A DNA stretch of 64,000 bases from Pseudozobellia thermophila (GTDB lineage: Bacteria > Bacteroidota > Bacteroidia > Flavobacteriales > Flavobacteriaceae), in the NCBI RefSeq assembly GCF_900141855.1, contig NZ_FQYU01000006.1, positions 186,001-250,000 of the forward strand, given 5' to 3'. The notes beneath the pieces are model-generated. The model saw only the letters and a list, made by a program, of their open reading frames with translations. It was not told where the DNA came from and ran no database searches. The translations under genes and the position numbers were made by a program. Positions 8,576 through 17,095 of the stretch are shown here, piece after piece. Numbering within the stretch: position 1 is the first letter of the stretch; each line of letters starts with the position of its first letter.

Positions 8576-9541
8576 TTATTTGGGTACGTTAACCGTTTTG
8601 AGCATTTTTTCTTCCTTGATCTTCGCCACATGGCCGTTCATATCGGTCAGGGTAAAATGCTTGGCCAATTTTTTCATCACTTTCTTAAAGATGAACACCT
8701 TGCGTTCGCTCGACACGTTCATGCCGGGGAAGAAGGCCAGACTCGAAATCTGGTCGCCGCCGATCAGGTCGAGCGGATGCAGCAAAAAGCTGGGCTCGGT
8801 CTTGGTGACCTTGCATAAAAAAATGGCGATGTTCAGGTAGAGCATCATCAAGGGGGTCGAGATGTTGCTGATATAGATCAGGTAGCTCAGGTGAAAGGGA
8901 ATCCTGAACACGGGCATGGTGGTCACCGGCAGCTCGATTAGTTTTTGGTCGTTTTTTGTTTTCCAGTAATAGGGCTTGAGCCTTCGAAAACCGTCGGAGA
9001 ATTTTCCGAAGATTTCCTTTCGGTCTTCCTTTTCCTCCTTCGAAAGGTTCGAGGTACTGAAATAGTACAGCCGGGCCAAGGGGCCGATAACGGTGGGCAG
9101 GGTAGAGGCGTCGTAGGCATAGCCCTTTTCGGCCAATACCTCCAATAAGGTGCCGCTCCAGCTAAAGCCCGGTCCCCTAAATCCGGTGGGGGCCTTGCCC
9201 GTTACCTTGTGTATGATGTCGTGTGCCGTGTCGATCTCGGCCTTCATTTCCTCCTTGGTGTACAGGTGGAGCCATGTCTCGTGTTTGAACGAATGGTTGG
9301 CTATATCGTGGCCCGCGTCGGCAATTTGCTTCAGGTATTTGTGGTTCTTTTCGAAGGCCGCATCCTGTCCGACGATAAAGAACGTGATCTTCAAATTCAG
9401 TTCGTCCAAAACCTCCAATACGTGGGGCACAAAGATATCGAGGTAAGAGGGGTAGTCTTCCCATCCCTCTTCCCCGTGTATTTTCATATAAGACCACTGG
9501 TTGTCCATATCCAGTGAAAGACTCAAATAGGGTTTGCTCAT
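8576..9541 (-). CDS. Polysaccharide deacetylase (NodB-type), probably cytoplasmic
   Basis: A 321-residue carbohydrate esterase family 4 / NodB-type protein. Motif 1 is LDMDNQW (Asp-x-Asp in place of the usual TFDDG), motif 2 is HSFKHETW (metal-binding His-x3-His) and motif 3 is GFRGPGFSW. It removes N- or O-acyl groups from a sugar using a metal ion. No signal peptide or membrane helix precedes the domain (the protein starts MSKPYLSLSLD), so it should act on a cytoplasmic substrate such as a nucleotide-linked or lipid-linked sugar, as ArnD does, and not on finished polymer. It lies between the FAD oxidoreductase and the ArnC-like GT2 in one operon. Confidence 0.8.
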   Translation of the reverse strand: MSKPYLSLSLDMDNQWSYMKIHGEEGWEDYPSYLDIFVPHVLEVLDELNLKITFFIVGQDAAFEKNHKYLKQIADAGHDIANHSFKHETWLHLYTKEEMKAEIDTAHDIIHKVTGKAPTGFRGPGFSWSGTLLEVLAEKGYAYDASTLPTVIGPLARLYYFSTSNLSKEEKEDRKEIFGKFSDGFRRLKPYYWKTKNDQKLIELPVTTMPVFRIPFHLSYLIYISNISTPLMMLYLNIAIFLCKVTKTEPSFLLHPLDLIGGDQISSLAFFPGMNVSSERKVFIFKKVMKKLAKHFTLTDMNGHVAKIKEEKMLKTVNVPK

Positions 9542-9566
9542 CTTAGGGTTTTAAAAAATTTCAACT

Positions 9567-10877
9567 TCATTCTTGTTCAAGCTCTTTTTTAAAGCCTTCC
9601 ATAAATCGTTTTACGTGGCCCGCCACCGAATTGTTGTTCAGGGTGTCGTTGACGAACTGCGAGGTGTTGAGCACGTAAAAATCCTTGTTTTTTGTTTTTA
9701 TCTCCGGTATGTTTTCCGAATAGTTCAGTACCTGTAGGGGCTGTACCCTATAGGCCTTGTGAACATGGGCCGAAACGATCGTCTTGGGGTCGAAGTCGGG
9801 ATAGAGCCGCGCTACGCCTTCGAGGAAAATGGACTTGAGTTCCTCGTCCGATTTTTTCCAGAAAGGATCGTTTCCGCTGATATACTTGGGAAAATACGTC
9901 AGGTGTTTGCCGGCCGTTTGGTCGGGGTCTACCAGCGAGCTCATGCCGATTACCCCTGTAAAGGGAATTTCCTTATCGGCGATGTTCAGTACGTAGTAGG
10001 GCGACAGTGAGGTTTCGGTTACGAGTACCAGGCAGATGACCCCAAGATATTCGACCGGAACGTCGGTTTTGGAAGCCTCGAACAGGGCGGGGTCCGCAAT
10101 CTTTTCGATCACGTTCAAGGGGGTGGTTGCGATTACCTTGTCGAAATATTCCTCTACACCGTTGTTGGTGATGATCACGCCGCCATTTGGGCCGGGTTGG
10201 ATCGCTTCCACCGTACAGTTCAGTGCAACTTCCGAACCCTTTTCGCCCAGTGATTTTTGCAGGGCGTCGAAAACGGTCTTGTAGCCGCCTTGCACATAGC
10301 CCATATGCTCTTTCTGGGCGGCCGAACTGCGGGCCTTGAAGAGTCGTTTGATATAGGTCCATATAAAGACGGCCGACACTTTTTCGTGGTTTTCGCCCAG
10401 CTTGGCCAGGAGCAGGGGCGACCAGAATTTTTCATAGGTGCGCCTTCCGCCCATCTTGATCAGCCAGTCCTTTACCGTGATCTTTTCCAGTTTTTTCCAA
10501 TCCTTGATCTTGGATCCGTAGAAAATGGTAAAGGCCAGCATGGCCTTGTCCCATAGGTTCAGGGCGGGAAAAAGCAAGAATTCCTTGGAGCTGCTGATGG
10601 AGTAGAACTTTTTTTGAACGTAGTAGCCCGTATACGAACGCCTCCAGCACAATTGGTCGCCAATGCCCAGGTCTTCGATCAGTTCGATCAAAAAGGTATC
10701 GGTGGGCAAGATCACATGGTAGAACCTGTCCCATGTGAAGATGCCATAATCTTCGTGGGTAGACAGGCCGCCCATTTGTCGGTCGCTTTCAAAAACTTTT
10801 ACGGTGGCATTGTTCTTTGCGATCTCATGGGCCAATGTCAGTCCCATGAAACCGCCTCCCACGATGCCTATCTTCAT
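9567..10877 (-). CDS. NAD(P)/FAD-dependent oxidoreductase, amine-oxidase / protoporphyrinogen-oxidase fold
   Basis: About 436 residues. The N terminus KIGIVGGGFMGLTLAHEI is a Rossmann GxGxxG dinucleotide site with VKVFESDRQMGGLSTH after it. The C-terminal end has the FAD-contacting pattern of this superfamily (FYVLNTSQFVNDTLNNNSVAGH). I chose the ATG at 10877 because its ATGA overlaps the TGA stop of the upstream epimerase gene, a typical coupled start; an earlier in-frame start would add a 13-residue tail. Members of this group in exopolysaccharide clusters resemble UDP-galactopyranose mutase and phytoene desaturase, but the reaction is generally unknown. Here it is probably a sugar-modifying or lipid-linked-sugar oxidoreductase. 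Confidence 0.75.
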   Translation of the reverse strand: MKIGIVGGGFMGLTLAHEIAKNNATVKVFESDRQMGGLSTHEDYGIFTWDRFYHVILPTDTFLIELIEDLGIGDQLCWRRSYTGYYVQKKFYSISSSKEFLLFPALNLWDKAMLAFTIFYGSKIKDWKKLEKITVKDWLIKMGGRRTYEKFWSPLLLAKLGENHEKVSAVFIWTYIKRLFKARSSAAQKEHMGYVQGGYKTVFDALQKSLGEKGSEVALNCTVEAIQPGPNGGVIITNNGVEEYFDKVIATTPLNVIEKIADPALFEASKTDVPVEYLGVICLVLVTETSLSPYYVLNIADKEIPFTGVIGMSSLVDPDQTAGKHLTYFPKYISGNDPFWKKSDEELKSIFLEGVARLYPDFDPKTIVSAHVHKAYRVQPLQVLNYSENIPEIKTKNKDFYVLNTSQFVNDTLNNNSVAGHVKRFMEGFKKELEQE

Positions 10878-11881
10878 GATGCCTCTACCTTTGTTGAAGT
10901 AACTCGTTTTTGCCATTCGAAGGTGCGTTTAAGACCCTCCCTCATCGAGGTTTTGGCCTTGACGCCCAGTATGCGTTCCGCTTTGGAGGTATCGGGTACC
11001 CTGCGCATGACGTCTTGGTATTTGCGGCCCGCTGAAATTTCGTTGTAGGGAATCAGCTTAATGGTCGAATTGCAGGGTTCGCCCGCGATTTCCTTGAGCA
11101 TTTGGGCCAGTTCGAGGATGGTGATCTCCTCATTGGCCCCGATGTTGAATATTTCGCCGTTAGCCTCCGGTTTTACCGTGGCGGCATAGATGCCTTCGAC
11201 GGTATCGTCTACATAGGTAAAGGTACGGGTTTGGAGTCCGTCGCCGTGAATGGGAATTTCCTTGTTGTTCAAAATGCAATCGATGAAGACCGACTGTGGT
11301 CCGCCCCACCAAGATAGGTGTTGGTTGGGGCCGTACGAACCGAAAAACCGCAGCAGGACGACGGGTATGCCGTAGTCTTCCATATAGGCCAGGGAAAGGT
11401 GTTCGTCGTAGAGTTTCGATACGGCGTAGCCCCAGCGGGGTACCTTCGAATCGCCGATCACGCAGTTGCCGTCTTCGACAAAGGGCAGGTCGGGGTTCAT
11501 TCCGTATACGTCGGAGGTAGAGGCGAGTACGAACTTGCAATCGAGGCGGCGGGCCAGCTCCAGCATGTTCTCACTGCCTTTGGTATTGATTTTTAAAGTG
11601 TCCACGGCATTGCCGTACCTCGGGATCTTAAAGGCGGCCAAGTGGACGATCACGTCGATGTCGCTGTCGATTCCCTGAAAGGTCGTCTGGTCTAGGATGT
11701 CTTTCTCGATAAACCGGAACCGATCGTGGGTCAGGTATTCGTGAATGTTCTCCATTCGGCCCATCGAAAGGTTGTCGATACCGATAACTTGATGGCCTTC
11801 CCTAAGAAGTTTGCCCAAGAGGTTCGAGCCCAGAAAGCCGGCTACCCCTGTTACTAAGATTTTTTTTGAGTCGTTTGTCAT
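10874..11881 (-). CDS. NAD-dependent sugar epimerase/dehydratase (extended SDR)
   Basis: A 335-residue extended short-chain dehydrogenase. It has the NAD-binding TGVAGFLGSNLLGKL, an aspartate after beta-2 (IGIDNLSMG), the catalytic YAVSKLYDEH (Tyr-x3-Lys) with STSDVYG before it, and a substrate-side segment TRTFTYVDDTVEGI. This fits UDP-glucose 4-epimerase and dTDP/UDP-sugar dehydratase relatives that make a nucleotide-sugar precursor. It is the first gene of the minus-strand operon; its TGA overlaps the next gene's ATG. The exact nucleotide sugar cannot be decided from these motifs. Confidence 0.85.
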   Translation of the reverse strand: MTNDSKKILVTGVAGFLGSNLLGKLLREGHQVIGIDNLSMGRMENIHEYLTHDRFRFIEKDILDQTTFQGIDSDIDVIVHLAAFKIPRYGNAVDTLKINTKGSENMLELARRLDCKFVLASTSDVYGMNPDLPFVEDGNCVIGDSKVPRWGYAVSKLYDEHLSLAYMEDYGIPVVLLRFFGSYGPNQHLSWWGGPQSVFIDCILNNKEIPIHGDGLQTRTFTYVDDTVEGIYAATVKPEANGEIFNIGANEEITILELAQMLKEIAGEPCNSTIKLIPYNEISAGRKYQDVMRRVPDTSKAERILGVKAKTSMREGLKRTFEWQKRVTSTKVEAS

Positions 11882-12256
11882 GTGGTTTGGTCTGTTTCGG
11901 TTAAATCATCCTTTACTGGTCGGGCTGGTAAATTCTGACAAACCGCTTATTGCGGATTTTGATTTATAATGGTTAAACGTGTTTACAAGAACGAAAGTAA
12001 GGGTAGGGGGTCAATTTTTACAAAATACTAGATGAAATACAAAAAACGATGCACGTGTAGCAAAATCACGGTCTGATCGATAAATTGACAGGGGGGTGAC
12101 GGCCATGAATATACAAAAAATAAGAATGTCGAACCAAATGGCCCAAGGGCGTATATCGGTCTTGCTTTCAAACGTTGTCGTAGAAACAAGGTTTTGTTTT
12201 AAGAAGAAGGGACGATACTTCCTTGAAAATCACAAAGTGAGCCCTTGTTGTACAGG

Positions 12257-12278
12257 TTAAAGGTTTGTTAAAGGTTTG
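12257..12278 (+). repeat. Tandem 11-bp direct repeat TTAAAGGTTTG x2
   Basis: TTAAAGGTTTG occurs twice with no gap (12257-12267 and 12268-12278), followed by TTAATTTTT. The spacing of one helical turn is compatible with a regulator binding site ahead of the exopolysaccharide operon. Function not shown. Confidence 0.5.
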
Positions 12279-12361
12279 TTAATTTTTATGGGTGCCCCGT
12301 ATGCCCAAATTGCACTTTTCCAAATTTTTGACAGCGGTTGATCGTCGATTATTCAACATAG

Positions 12362-12392
12362 TTGGAGTTGCACTTTGGATTATATATTTTAG
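12362..12392 (+). promoter_or_regulatory. Candidate Bacteroidota-type promoter for the exopolysaccharide operon
   Basis: TTG at 12362-12364, a 20-base spacer, then TATTTTAG at 12385-12392. The Bacteroidota consensus is TTTG at -33 and TAnnTTTG at -7, so there is one mismatch in the -7 box. It would give a leader of roughly 290 bases before the first start codon. Weak, based on pattern only. Confidence 0.25.
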
Positions 12393-12687
12393 GTGACACC
12401 AGCATTGGTCGACCTGGTCAAGGCCGCTTTTTAACTTCTGAAATAGTCTTATTTTTAGCCAATCAAAAGTATCGGTGGCCTTGGGTAAAAAAATCAAAAC
12501 GATGGTCTTTTTAGGTGTAAATACCGTATTGATTCTAGGCTTGTTGTGCTTTTTGTTGTTGGATGGATCATGCTTGGGATGGGCCGGTGATAAAGTGGGG
12601 TGCCCGCTTTTTGCCAACGCGGGCAACTTTTGTTCTACAAAGGGCAGTCTTTGTGGTTAAGGAAGGTGTCTTATAAAAAACTGTTGA

Positions 12688-14040
12688 ATGAGCATAAAAG
12701 GTTCTTCTTTAATAATACCGATATCGATCGTTGTTCACTTGATCATCATCAACGGAACATTGTATCTTTTGACCCCCGATACCTATACGCAGAACCTCAA
12801 TGCCCTGTACTACAATTTTTCGTGGCTGTTGATCACCAACGCCCTCGATTTCTATCCCACCAAGCGAAAGGAGACCTTTTTTACCAACATACACAAGATG
12901 CTGAACCTGTACACCTTGTTCGGGCTGTGCTATTTCGCCATTTTCGGCTTCAGCAATACCGCCAAGGGGTCGACCCTGTTCCATGTAGAGGTCTTGTTGG
13001 TAATCTTTCTTTTGCTTACCCTCTACCGCATTTTCTTTTACTGGGCAATCAGAAGGTACCGGTTTCACGGGGGGAACTTTGTCAATGTATTGGCCATTGG
13101 CCGGGACAAAAACCTGAAAAAAATTAGAAAGGTCTTTGACGACCCCTACCTCGGCTACCGCTACAAGGGCTTCTTTGACGACAGTCCCTCCAAAAGCCCC
13201 ACTTATTTGGGAAAGGTAAAGGACGCCTTTGATTATGTGGCCAAGAACAGCATTGACGAGATTTACTGTATGGCCTCCAAGTTTTCGCAAAAGGAGCTGC
13301 AGCGCCTTATCGATTTTGCCGATAACAACATGATCAAGCTCAAGGTAATCCCTGATAACAAGGAGGTCTTTACCCGGGCGATGACCTTGGAAATGTTCGA
13401 TGAGATTCCCGTGTTGAATTTCCGTAGGCAACCCTTGGATACCGACTATGCCAAAATCGTAAAGCGCATGTTCGATTTGTTCTTTTCATCCTTGGTCATT
13501 GTCTTCGTACTGTCGTGGCTGGTGCCCCTTATGTACGTGTTGATCAAGGCGGAGTCGCCCGGACCTTTGTTTTTTAGGCAAAAGCGGCACGGCTATAAAA
13601 AGAGGGTTTTTTGGTGCTACAAGTTCAGGTCGATGGCGCCCAATGCCGAATCCGATTCCAAAATGGCCACCAAAAACGATATGCGGGTCACCAAGATCGG
13701 CAAGTTTATCAGAAAGACCAGTATCGACGAGCTGCCCCAGTTCATCAATGTGTTTTTGGGCGATATGAGCGTGGTAGGGCCACGCCCGCATATGGAATTG
13801 CATACGGAGGACTACCAGGGTTCGGTAGATAAGTATCTGGTACGCCATTTTGTAAAGCCCGGTATCACAGGCCTGGCCCAAATTCGGGGCTACCGGGGTG
13901 AAGTGGAAAGAAAGAGCGACATTCTTAACCGCATCCGTTTGGACGTGCTCTACATTGAAAAATGGACGCTCTCCCTCGACCTGCACATTATCTTTAGTAC
14001 CATGCGCAACGTATTTGCGGGAGAAGCCAAGGCCTATTGA
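12688..14040 (+). CDS. Initiating polyprenyl-phosphate sugar-phosphate transferase (WcaJ-type)
   Basis: A 450-residue exopolysaccharide polyprenyl glycosylphosphotransferase. Four N-terminal membrane helices (residues about 8-120) lead to a cytosolic Rossmann-like part (VNVLAIGRDKNLKK). The C-terminal bacterial sugar transferase domain starts KRMFDLFFSS and has the conserved FFRQKRHGYKKR, CYKFRSM, DELPQFINVFLGDMSVVGPR and PGITGLAQIRGYRGE. It transfers a hexose-1-phosphate, or an amino-sugar phosphate, to undecaprenyl phosphate and so commits the first sugar of the repeat unit. It is the first gene of the plus-strand operon and is separated from the antiterminator gene by one base. Confidence 0.9.
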   Translation: MSIKGSSLIIPISIVVHLIIINGTLYLLTPDTYTQNLNALYYNFSWLLITNALDFYPTKRKETFFTNIHKMLNLYTLFGLCYFAIFGFSNTAKGSTLFHVEVLLVIFLLLTLYRIFFYWAIRRYRFHGGNFVNVLAIGRDKNLKKIRKVFDDPYLGYRYKGFFDDSPSKSPTYLGKVKDAFDYVAKNSIDEIYCMASKFSQKELQRLIDFADNNMIKLKVIPDNKEVFTRAMTLEMFDEIPVLNFRRQPLDTDYAKIVKRMFDLFFSSLVIVFVLSWLVPLMYVLIKAESPGPLFFRQKRHGYKKRVFWCYKFRSMAPNAESDSKMATKNDMRVTKIGKFIRKTSIDELPQFINVFLGDMSVVGPRPHMELHTEDYQGSVDKYLVRHFVKPGITGLAQIRGYRGEVERKSDILNRIRLDVLYIEKWTLSLDLHIIFSTMRNVFAGEAKAY

Positions 14041-14041
14041 T

Positions 14042-14518
14042 ATGGAAAAATGGTATGTCTTACAGGTAAGGGCCGGCTATGAAAAAAAGGTCGTGGAAAG
14101 CTTGCGAAAACAAGGAATGCAGGTATACTGCCCCTTGGTAAGGGAGGTGCGTATATGGAGCGACCGCAAAAAGACCGTTGAGGTTCCCCTGATCAAATCG
14201 TACGTGTTCCTTAAGTGTACCGAAAAGGAGCGCAACCGTGCCTTTGCGGTTCCGGGAGTGCTGCGCTACCTCTTTTGGTTGGGCAGGCCGGCCGTAGTAA
14301 GGGAAGGGGAGATGAAGGTGCTCAAGGAATGGGTAGAAGAGGACAAGGTAGACGATGTGGCCTATGCGAAGTGGAAGCCCGGTACCAAGACCGTCATCGA
14401 AAAGGGCCCCTTAAAGGGGCGGGATGCCGTAGTACGGTATATAGGGGGCAATAAGGTGTCTTTGGTCTTGGAAGATCTGGGCCTGGTGGTTACGGCTAAA
14501 CTAAAGGAATTCGTATGA
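14042..14518 (+). CDS. upxY: UpxY-family transcription antiterminator (NusG paralogue)
   Basis: A 158-residue NusG-like protein. The N-terminal NGN domain begins EKWYVLQVRAGYEKKVVESL, continues with VYCPLVREVRIWSDRKKTVEVP and SYVFLKC, and is followed by a C-terminal KOW-like domain (KGPLKGRDAVVRYIGGNKVSLVLEDLG). In Bacteroides, UpxY proteins are encoded in capsule operons and allow RNA polymerase to read through the leader of their own operon. The ATG at 14042, one base after the previous stop, is preferred; an upstream in-frame start would lie deep in the sugar transferase gene. Here it is the second gene of the operon, not the first as is usual, and no UpxZ-like gene is next to it. Confidence 0.85.
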   Translation: MEKWYVLQVRAGYEKKVVESLRKQGMQVYCPLVREVRIWSDRKKTVEVPLIKSYVFLKCTEKERNRAFAVPGVLRYLFWLGRPAVVREGEMKVLKEWVEEDKVDDVAYAKWKPGTKTVIEKGPLKGRDAVVRYIGGNKVSLVLEDLGLVVTAKLKEFV

Positions 14519-14763
14519 GAAAGGTCGGCGTCGTTCATCCATGGGTTTGCCCTTTCGAATAGATATGATATACGGAGGTTTTCCTTATGGGAAGGTTTCC
14601 GGTTTTTTTTGCCCTGTAGGGCTGGTCGCCCCCTGGGGCGGACCCAAATTAAAGTCGTTTTGTTTGTGTGTCCTCTGTGACAGGCAACGGCGGAGCCGTA
14701 CCTAAACGCAAGGCAACGGCGGGGCGACCTTAAAAGGCAAAGCTTGGTTTTACGAATAGCATT
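14519..14763 (+). promoter_or_regulatory. Structured intergenic RNA region with competing hairpins, between upxY and GT26 gene
   Basis: 245 bases without a gene but with unusual symmetry. Local hairpins are GCCCT/AGGGC (14611-14622), CGCCC/GGGCG around 14627-14640 and ACGGC-GGA-GCCGT (14687-14699). A 12-base direct repeat AGGCAACGGCGG lies at 14682-14693 and 14711-14722. GGTCGCCCC (14624-14632) is also exactly complementary to GGGGCGACC at 14721-14729, so the same strand could pair locally or with the distal arm. This is the arrangement of an attenuator or antiterminator. Its place directly after upxY suggests a target for that protein, which is inference. Confidence 0.45.
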
Positions 14764-15522
14764 TTGAAATTGATCAGAGAAGAAGATACCGTACAGGTTA
14801 TGGGATACCCCGTGTTCAAGGGAGATTTGGCAAGGGTGGACTGGTCGGTCGCAAAGATGACCGTCAATACCATCAACCAATATTCCTATTGTATAGCGGA
14901 AGAAGACCCCGGGTTTAAAACGGCCCTAAAGGAATCGGGTATTCTGTTGCCCGATGGGGTGGGCATTACCCTGGCCTCGCGATGGCTCAATGGCGAGAAA
15001 ATAAACAAGATAGCCGGGGCCGATATTCACCAATACCTCTTGCAATACCTGCAGGAGACGGGGGGGCGATGTTTTTATATGGGCTCTTCCGAACAGGTGT
15101 TGGCAAAGATTGTGGAACGTATCAAAAAGGAGTATCCCAAGGTTAGGGTAGCTACCTATTCGCCCCCGTATAAAACGACGTTTAGCGCAGAAGAGAATAC
15201 CGCCATTATCAATGCCATCAATGCCTTCTCGCCCGACGTGGTGTTTGTGGGCATGACGGCGCCCAAACAAGAGAAATGGGTGGCCCAAAACCAAGACCTG
15301 ATCCAAAAGGGGGTCATTTGCTCCATTGGGGCCGTATTCGATTTTTATGCGGGTACGGTACAGCGGCCGGGCAAGGTGTGGCAAAATTTGGGCCTGGAGT
15401 GGCTGGGCAGGTTTGTAAAGGAGCCCAGGCGCATGTTCAGGCGCTACTTTTATTACGGGCTGGTCTTTGCCAAGTATTTGGTCGCTTATAAGACCGACAA
15501 AAAAGGTGTACAGGTCGATTGA
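14764..15522 (+). CDS. WecB/TagA/CpsF family glycosyltransferase (GT26)
   Basis: A 252-residue GT26 protein. Landmarks are LLPDGVGITLASRWLNG (catalytic Asp region), CFYMGSSEQVLAKIVERI, VVFVGMTAPKQEKWV and a C-terminal GTVQRPGKVWQNLGLEWLGR followed by KEPRRMFRRY, the basic tail that membrane-associates this family. It adds a sugar to a lipid-linked acceptor, commonly the second sugar of a repeat unit (ManNAc-A or related). The TTG start at 14764 keeps the first beta strand before GYPVFKGDL; the ATG at 14800 would cut into it. It follows the structured spacer after upxY. Confidence 0.85.
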   Translation: MKLIREEDTVQVMGYPVFKGDLARVDWSVAKMTVNTINQYSYCIAEEDPGFKTALKESGILLPDGVGITLASRWLNGEKINKIAGADIHQYLLQYLQETGGRCFYMGSSEQVLAKIVERIKKEYPKVRVATYSPPYKTTFSAEENTAIINAINAFSPDVVFVGMTAPKQEKWVAQNQDLIQKGVICSIGAVFDFYAGTVQRPGKVWQNLGLEWLGRFVKEPRRMFRRYFYYGLVFAKYLVAYKTDKKGVQVD

Positions 15523-15559
15523 ACCCGTTTCAACGGCCTTGCCAAAGCAATTTATATAG

Positions 15560-17095
15560 ATGTCAACAGCACAAAGGGTTATAAAAAATACCGGCTTTTT
15601 GTATGCCAAGATGGGGATCACCATGTTTATCTCCCTCTATGTTACCCGTTTGGTGCTCAATGCCCTGGGGGCCTCCGACTTCGGTATTTTCAACGTGGTG
15701 GGCGGGGCCATAGCCATGTTGGGCTTTTTGCATGCGGCCATGTCGAGCGCCACCCAGCGCTTTATGTCCTTCTACGAGGGACAGGGCGATAAGGAAAAAC
15801 AGAAATACATTTTTAATGTAAGCACGGTACTGCATTTGGGCATCGCCCTCTTGTTGGTCGTGGTCTTGTTGATCGCGGGCTACTTTTTCTTTAACGGCAT
15901 ACTCAACATTCCGCCAGATCGGGTGTTTGCGGCCAAGGTCATTTATGGGGCCTTGATCCTGAGTACGGCCTTTACGGTGCTGAGCGTACCCTATGAGGCG
16001 GTCTTGAATGCCCACGAAAACATGCTGTATTACAGCATCGTAGGGGTGGTGGAATCGTTGTTAAAGCTGGCAGTGGCCCTGGTTATCGTCTCCTATGCCG
16101 GAGACAAATTGGTGTTGTACGGCATTCTGATGGCGGTAATCCCTTTTATTATCAGGACCATTATGCAAATATACTGCCATAAAAAGTACGAAGAATGCGT
16201 AATTGCCCCCAAACGCTATTTTGAAAAGGGCCTGATGAAGGAAATGACCTCCTTTGCGGGTTGGAGTTTTTTGAGCTTAACTAGCGGCATGGTGACCCAG
16301 TATGGTATGGGGCTTGTGTTGAACAATTTCTTTGGCGCTGTGCTCAATGCCGCCCAGGGTGTTGCCAACCAAATATCCGGACAGTTAATGGTGTTTTCGA
16401 ATAATATGTTAAAGGCTGTAAGTCCCGTAGTGGTTAAAACAGGGGGGGCTGGCGATAGGGTTAAAATGCTCGATACATCGCTTTCAAGCTCAAAATTTTC
16501 AATTTATATGGCCGCCTTTTTTATGATTCCCTTTATGATTGAAGCGCCATATGTCCTAAAAATTTGGCTAAAGAATATTCCCGAATGGGCGATTGTATTT
16601 GTAAGGCTACAGTTATTGAGGGTGCTTTTAGAGCAGTTTACCCACCCTTTGATAATCAGTATTCAGGCACAAGGTGATATTAGGAGCTTTTCTATATACA
16701 CAAGTTTGGCGAATATTGTGCCACTCTTTCTGACATGGTGCTTTTTTGAGATGGGCTACCCTCCCTACTTTCTTTATGTTTCATGGATTTTTATGTGGGC
16801 AATTGTAAAGGGAGGTCTAATTTTGCATTTTGCCAAGAGTAAGTGTGGGCTTTCATTTTCAATGTTCAACAAAAAGGTGGCGTTGCCTGGCTTTTTTACT
16901 TGTGTATTGATGGTATTCACCGGTTTATTACCGGTTTTTTATTTAGAAACTGGGTTTCTAAGGTTGGTTCTGGTAGGATGTATTTGTTGGGGAACCTTCA
17001 TTCTTTTACAGCATTTTATATTTTTGGATAAATCTGAAAAAAAAGTAATTAAAGCCTTGTTCCTTGCAATTAAGCAGAGGTTCGTTCGTAGTTGA
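15560..17095 (+). CDS. wzx: Oligosaccharide-lipid flippase (Wzx-like)
   Basis: A 511-residue MATE/PST-type membrane protein with 12-14 predicted helices, starting TAQRVIKNTGFLYAKMGITM and LVLNALGASDFGIFNVVGG, as in polysaccharide exporters of the MOP superfamily. It should flip the undecaprenyl-linked repeat unit to the periplasm. By eye the first half is near 50 percent GC (for example 15841-15900), while the second half drops to about 35-40 percent (for example 16501-16560 and 16861-16980). This suggests the gene is a junction between conserved and exchanged parts of the cluster. Confidence 0.85.
   Translation: MSTAQRVIKNTGFLYAKMGITMFISLYVTRLVLNALGASDFGIFNVVGGAIAMLGFLHAAMSSATQRFMSFYEGQGDKEKQKYIFNVSTVLHLGIALLLVVVLLIAGYFFFNGILNIPPDRVFAAKVIYGALILSTAFTVLSVPYEAVLNAHENMLYYSIVGVVESLLKLAVALVIVSYAGDKLVLYGILMAVIPFIIRTIMQIYCHKKYEECVIAPKRYFEKGLMKEMTSFAGWSFLSLTSGMVTQYGMGLVLNNFFGAVLNAAQGVANQISGQLMVFSNNMLKAVSPVVVKTGGAGDRVKMLDTSLSSSKFSIYMAAFFMIPFMIEAPYVLKIWLKNIPEWAIVFVRLQLLRVLLEQFTHPLIISIQAQGDIRSFSIYTSLANIVPLFLTWCFFEMGYPPYFLYVSWIFMWAIVKGGLILHFAKSKCGLSFSMFNKKVALPGFFTCVLMVFTGLLPVFYLETGFLRLVLVGCICWGTFILLQHFIFLDKSEKKVIKALFLAIKQRFVRS

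Larger units (their letters stand above)
11882..12687. other. Divergent regulatory spacer at the head of the exopolysaccharide operon
   Basis: About 800 bases between the minus-strand epimerase operon and the plus-strand sugar-transferase operon, AT-rich and without a convincing gene. It contains a tandem 11-base direct repeat (12257-12278) and a weak promoter candidate (12362-12392). A 61-residue plus-strand frame ending at 12660 has a hydrophobic stretch but no supporting feature, and I do not call it a gene. The length suggests a long regulated leader, which suits an operon whose second gene is an antitermination factor. Confidence 0.5.

Noticed and set aside
12475-12660. 61-residue plus-strand frame with a hydrophobic segment before the sugar transferase gene
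   Set aside because: It begins with TTG, has no recognisable family and a composition typical of leader DNA; translation cannot be supported.
14611-14622. GCCCT-GT-AGGGC hairpin next to a T run as a terminator
   Set aside because: The T run precedes the hairpin on the plus strand, so the orientation is wrong for plus-strand termination and no minus-strand gene needs one here.
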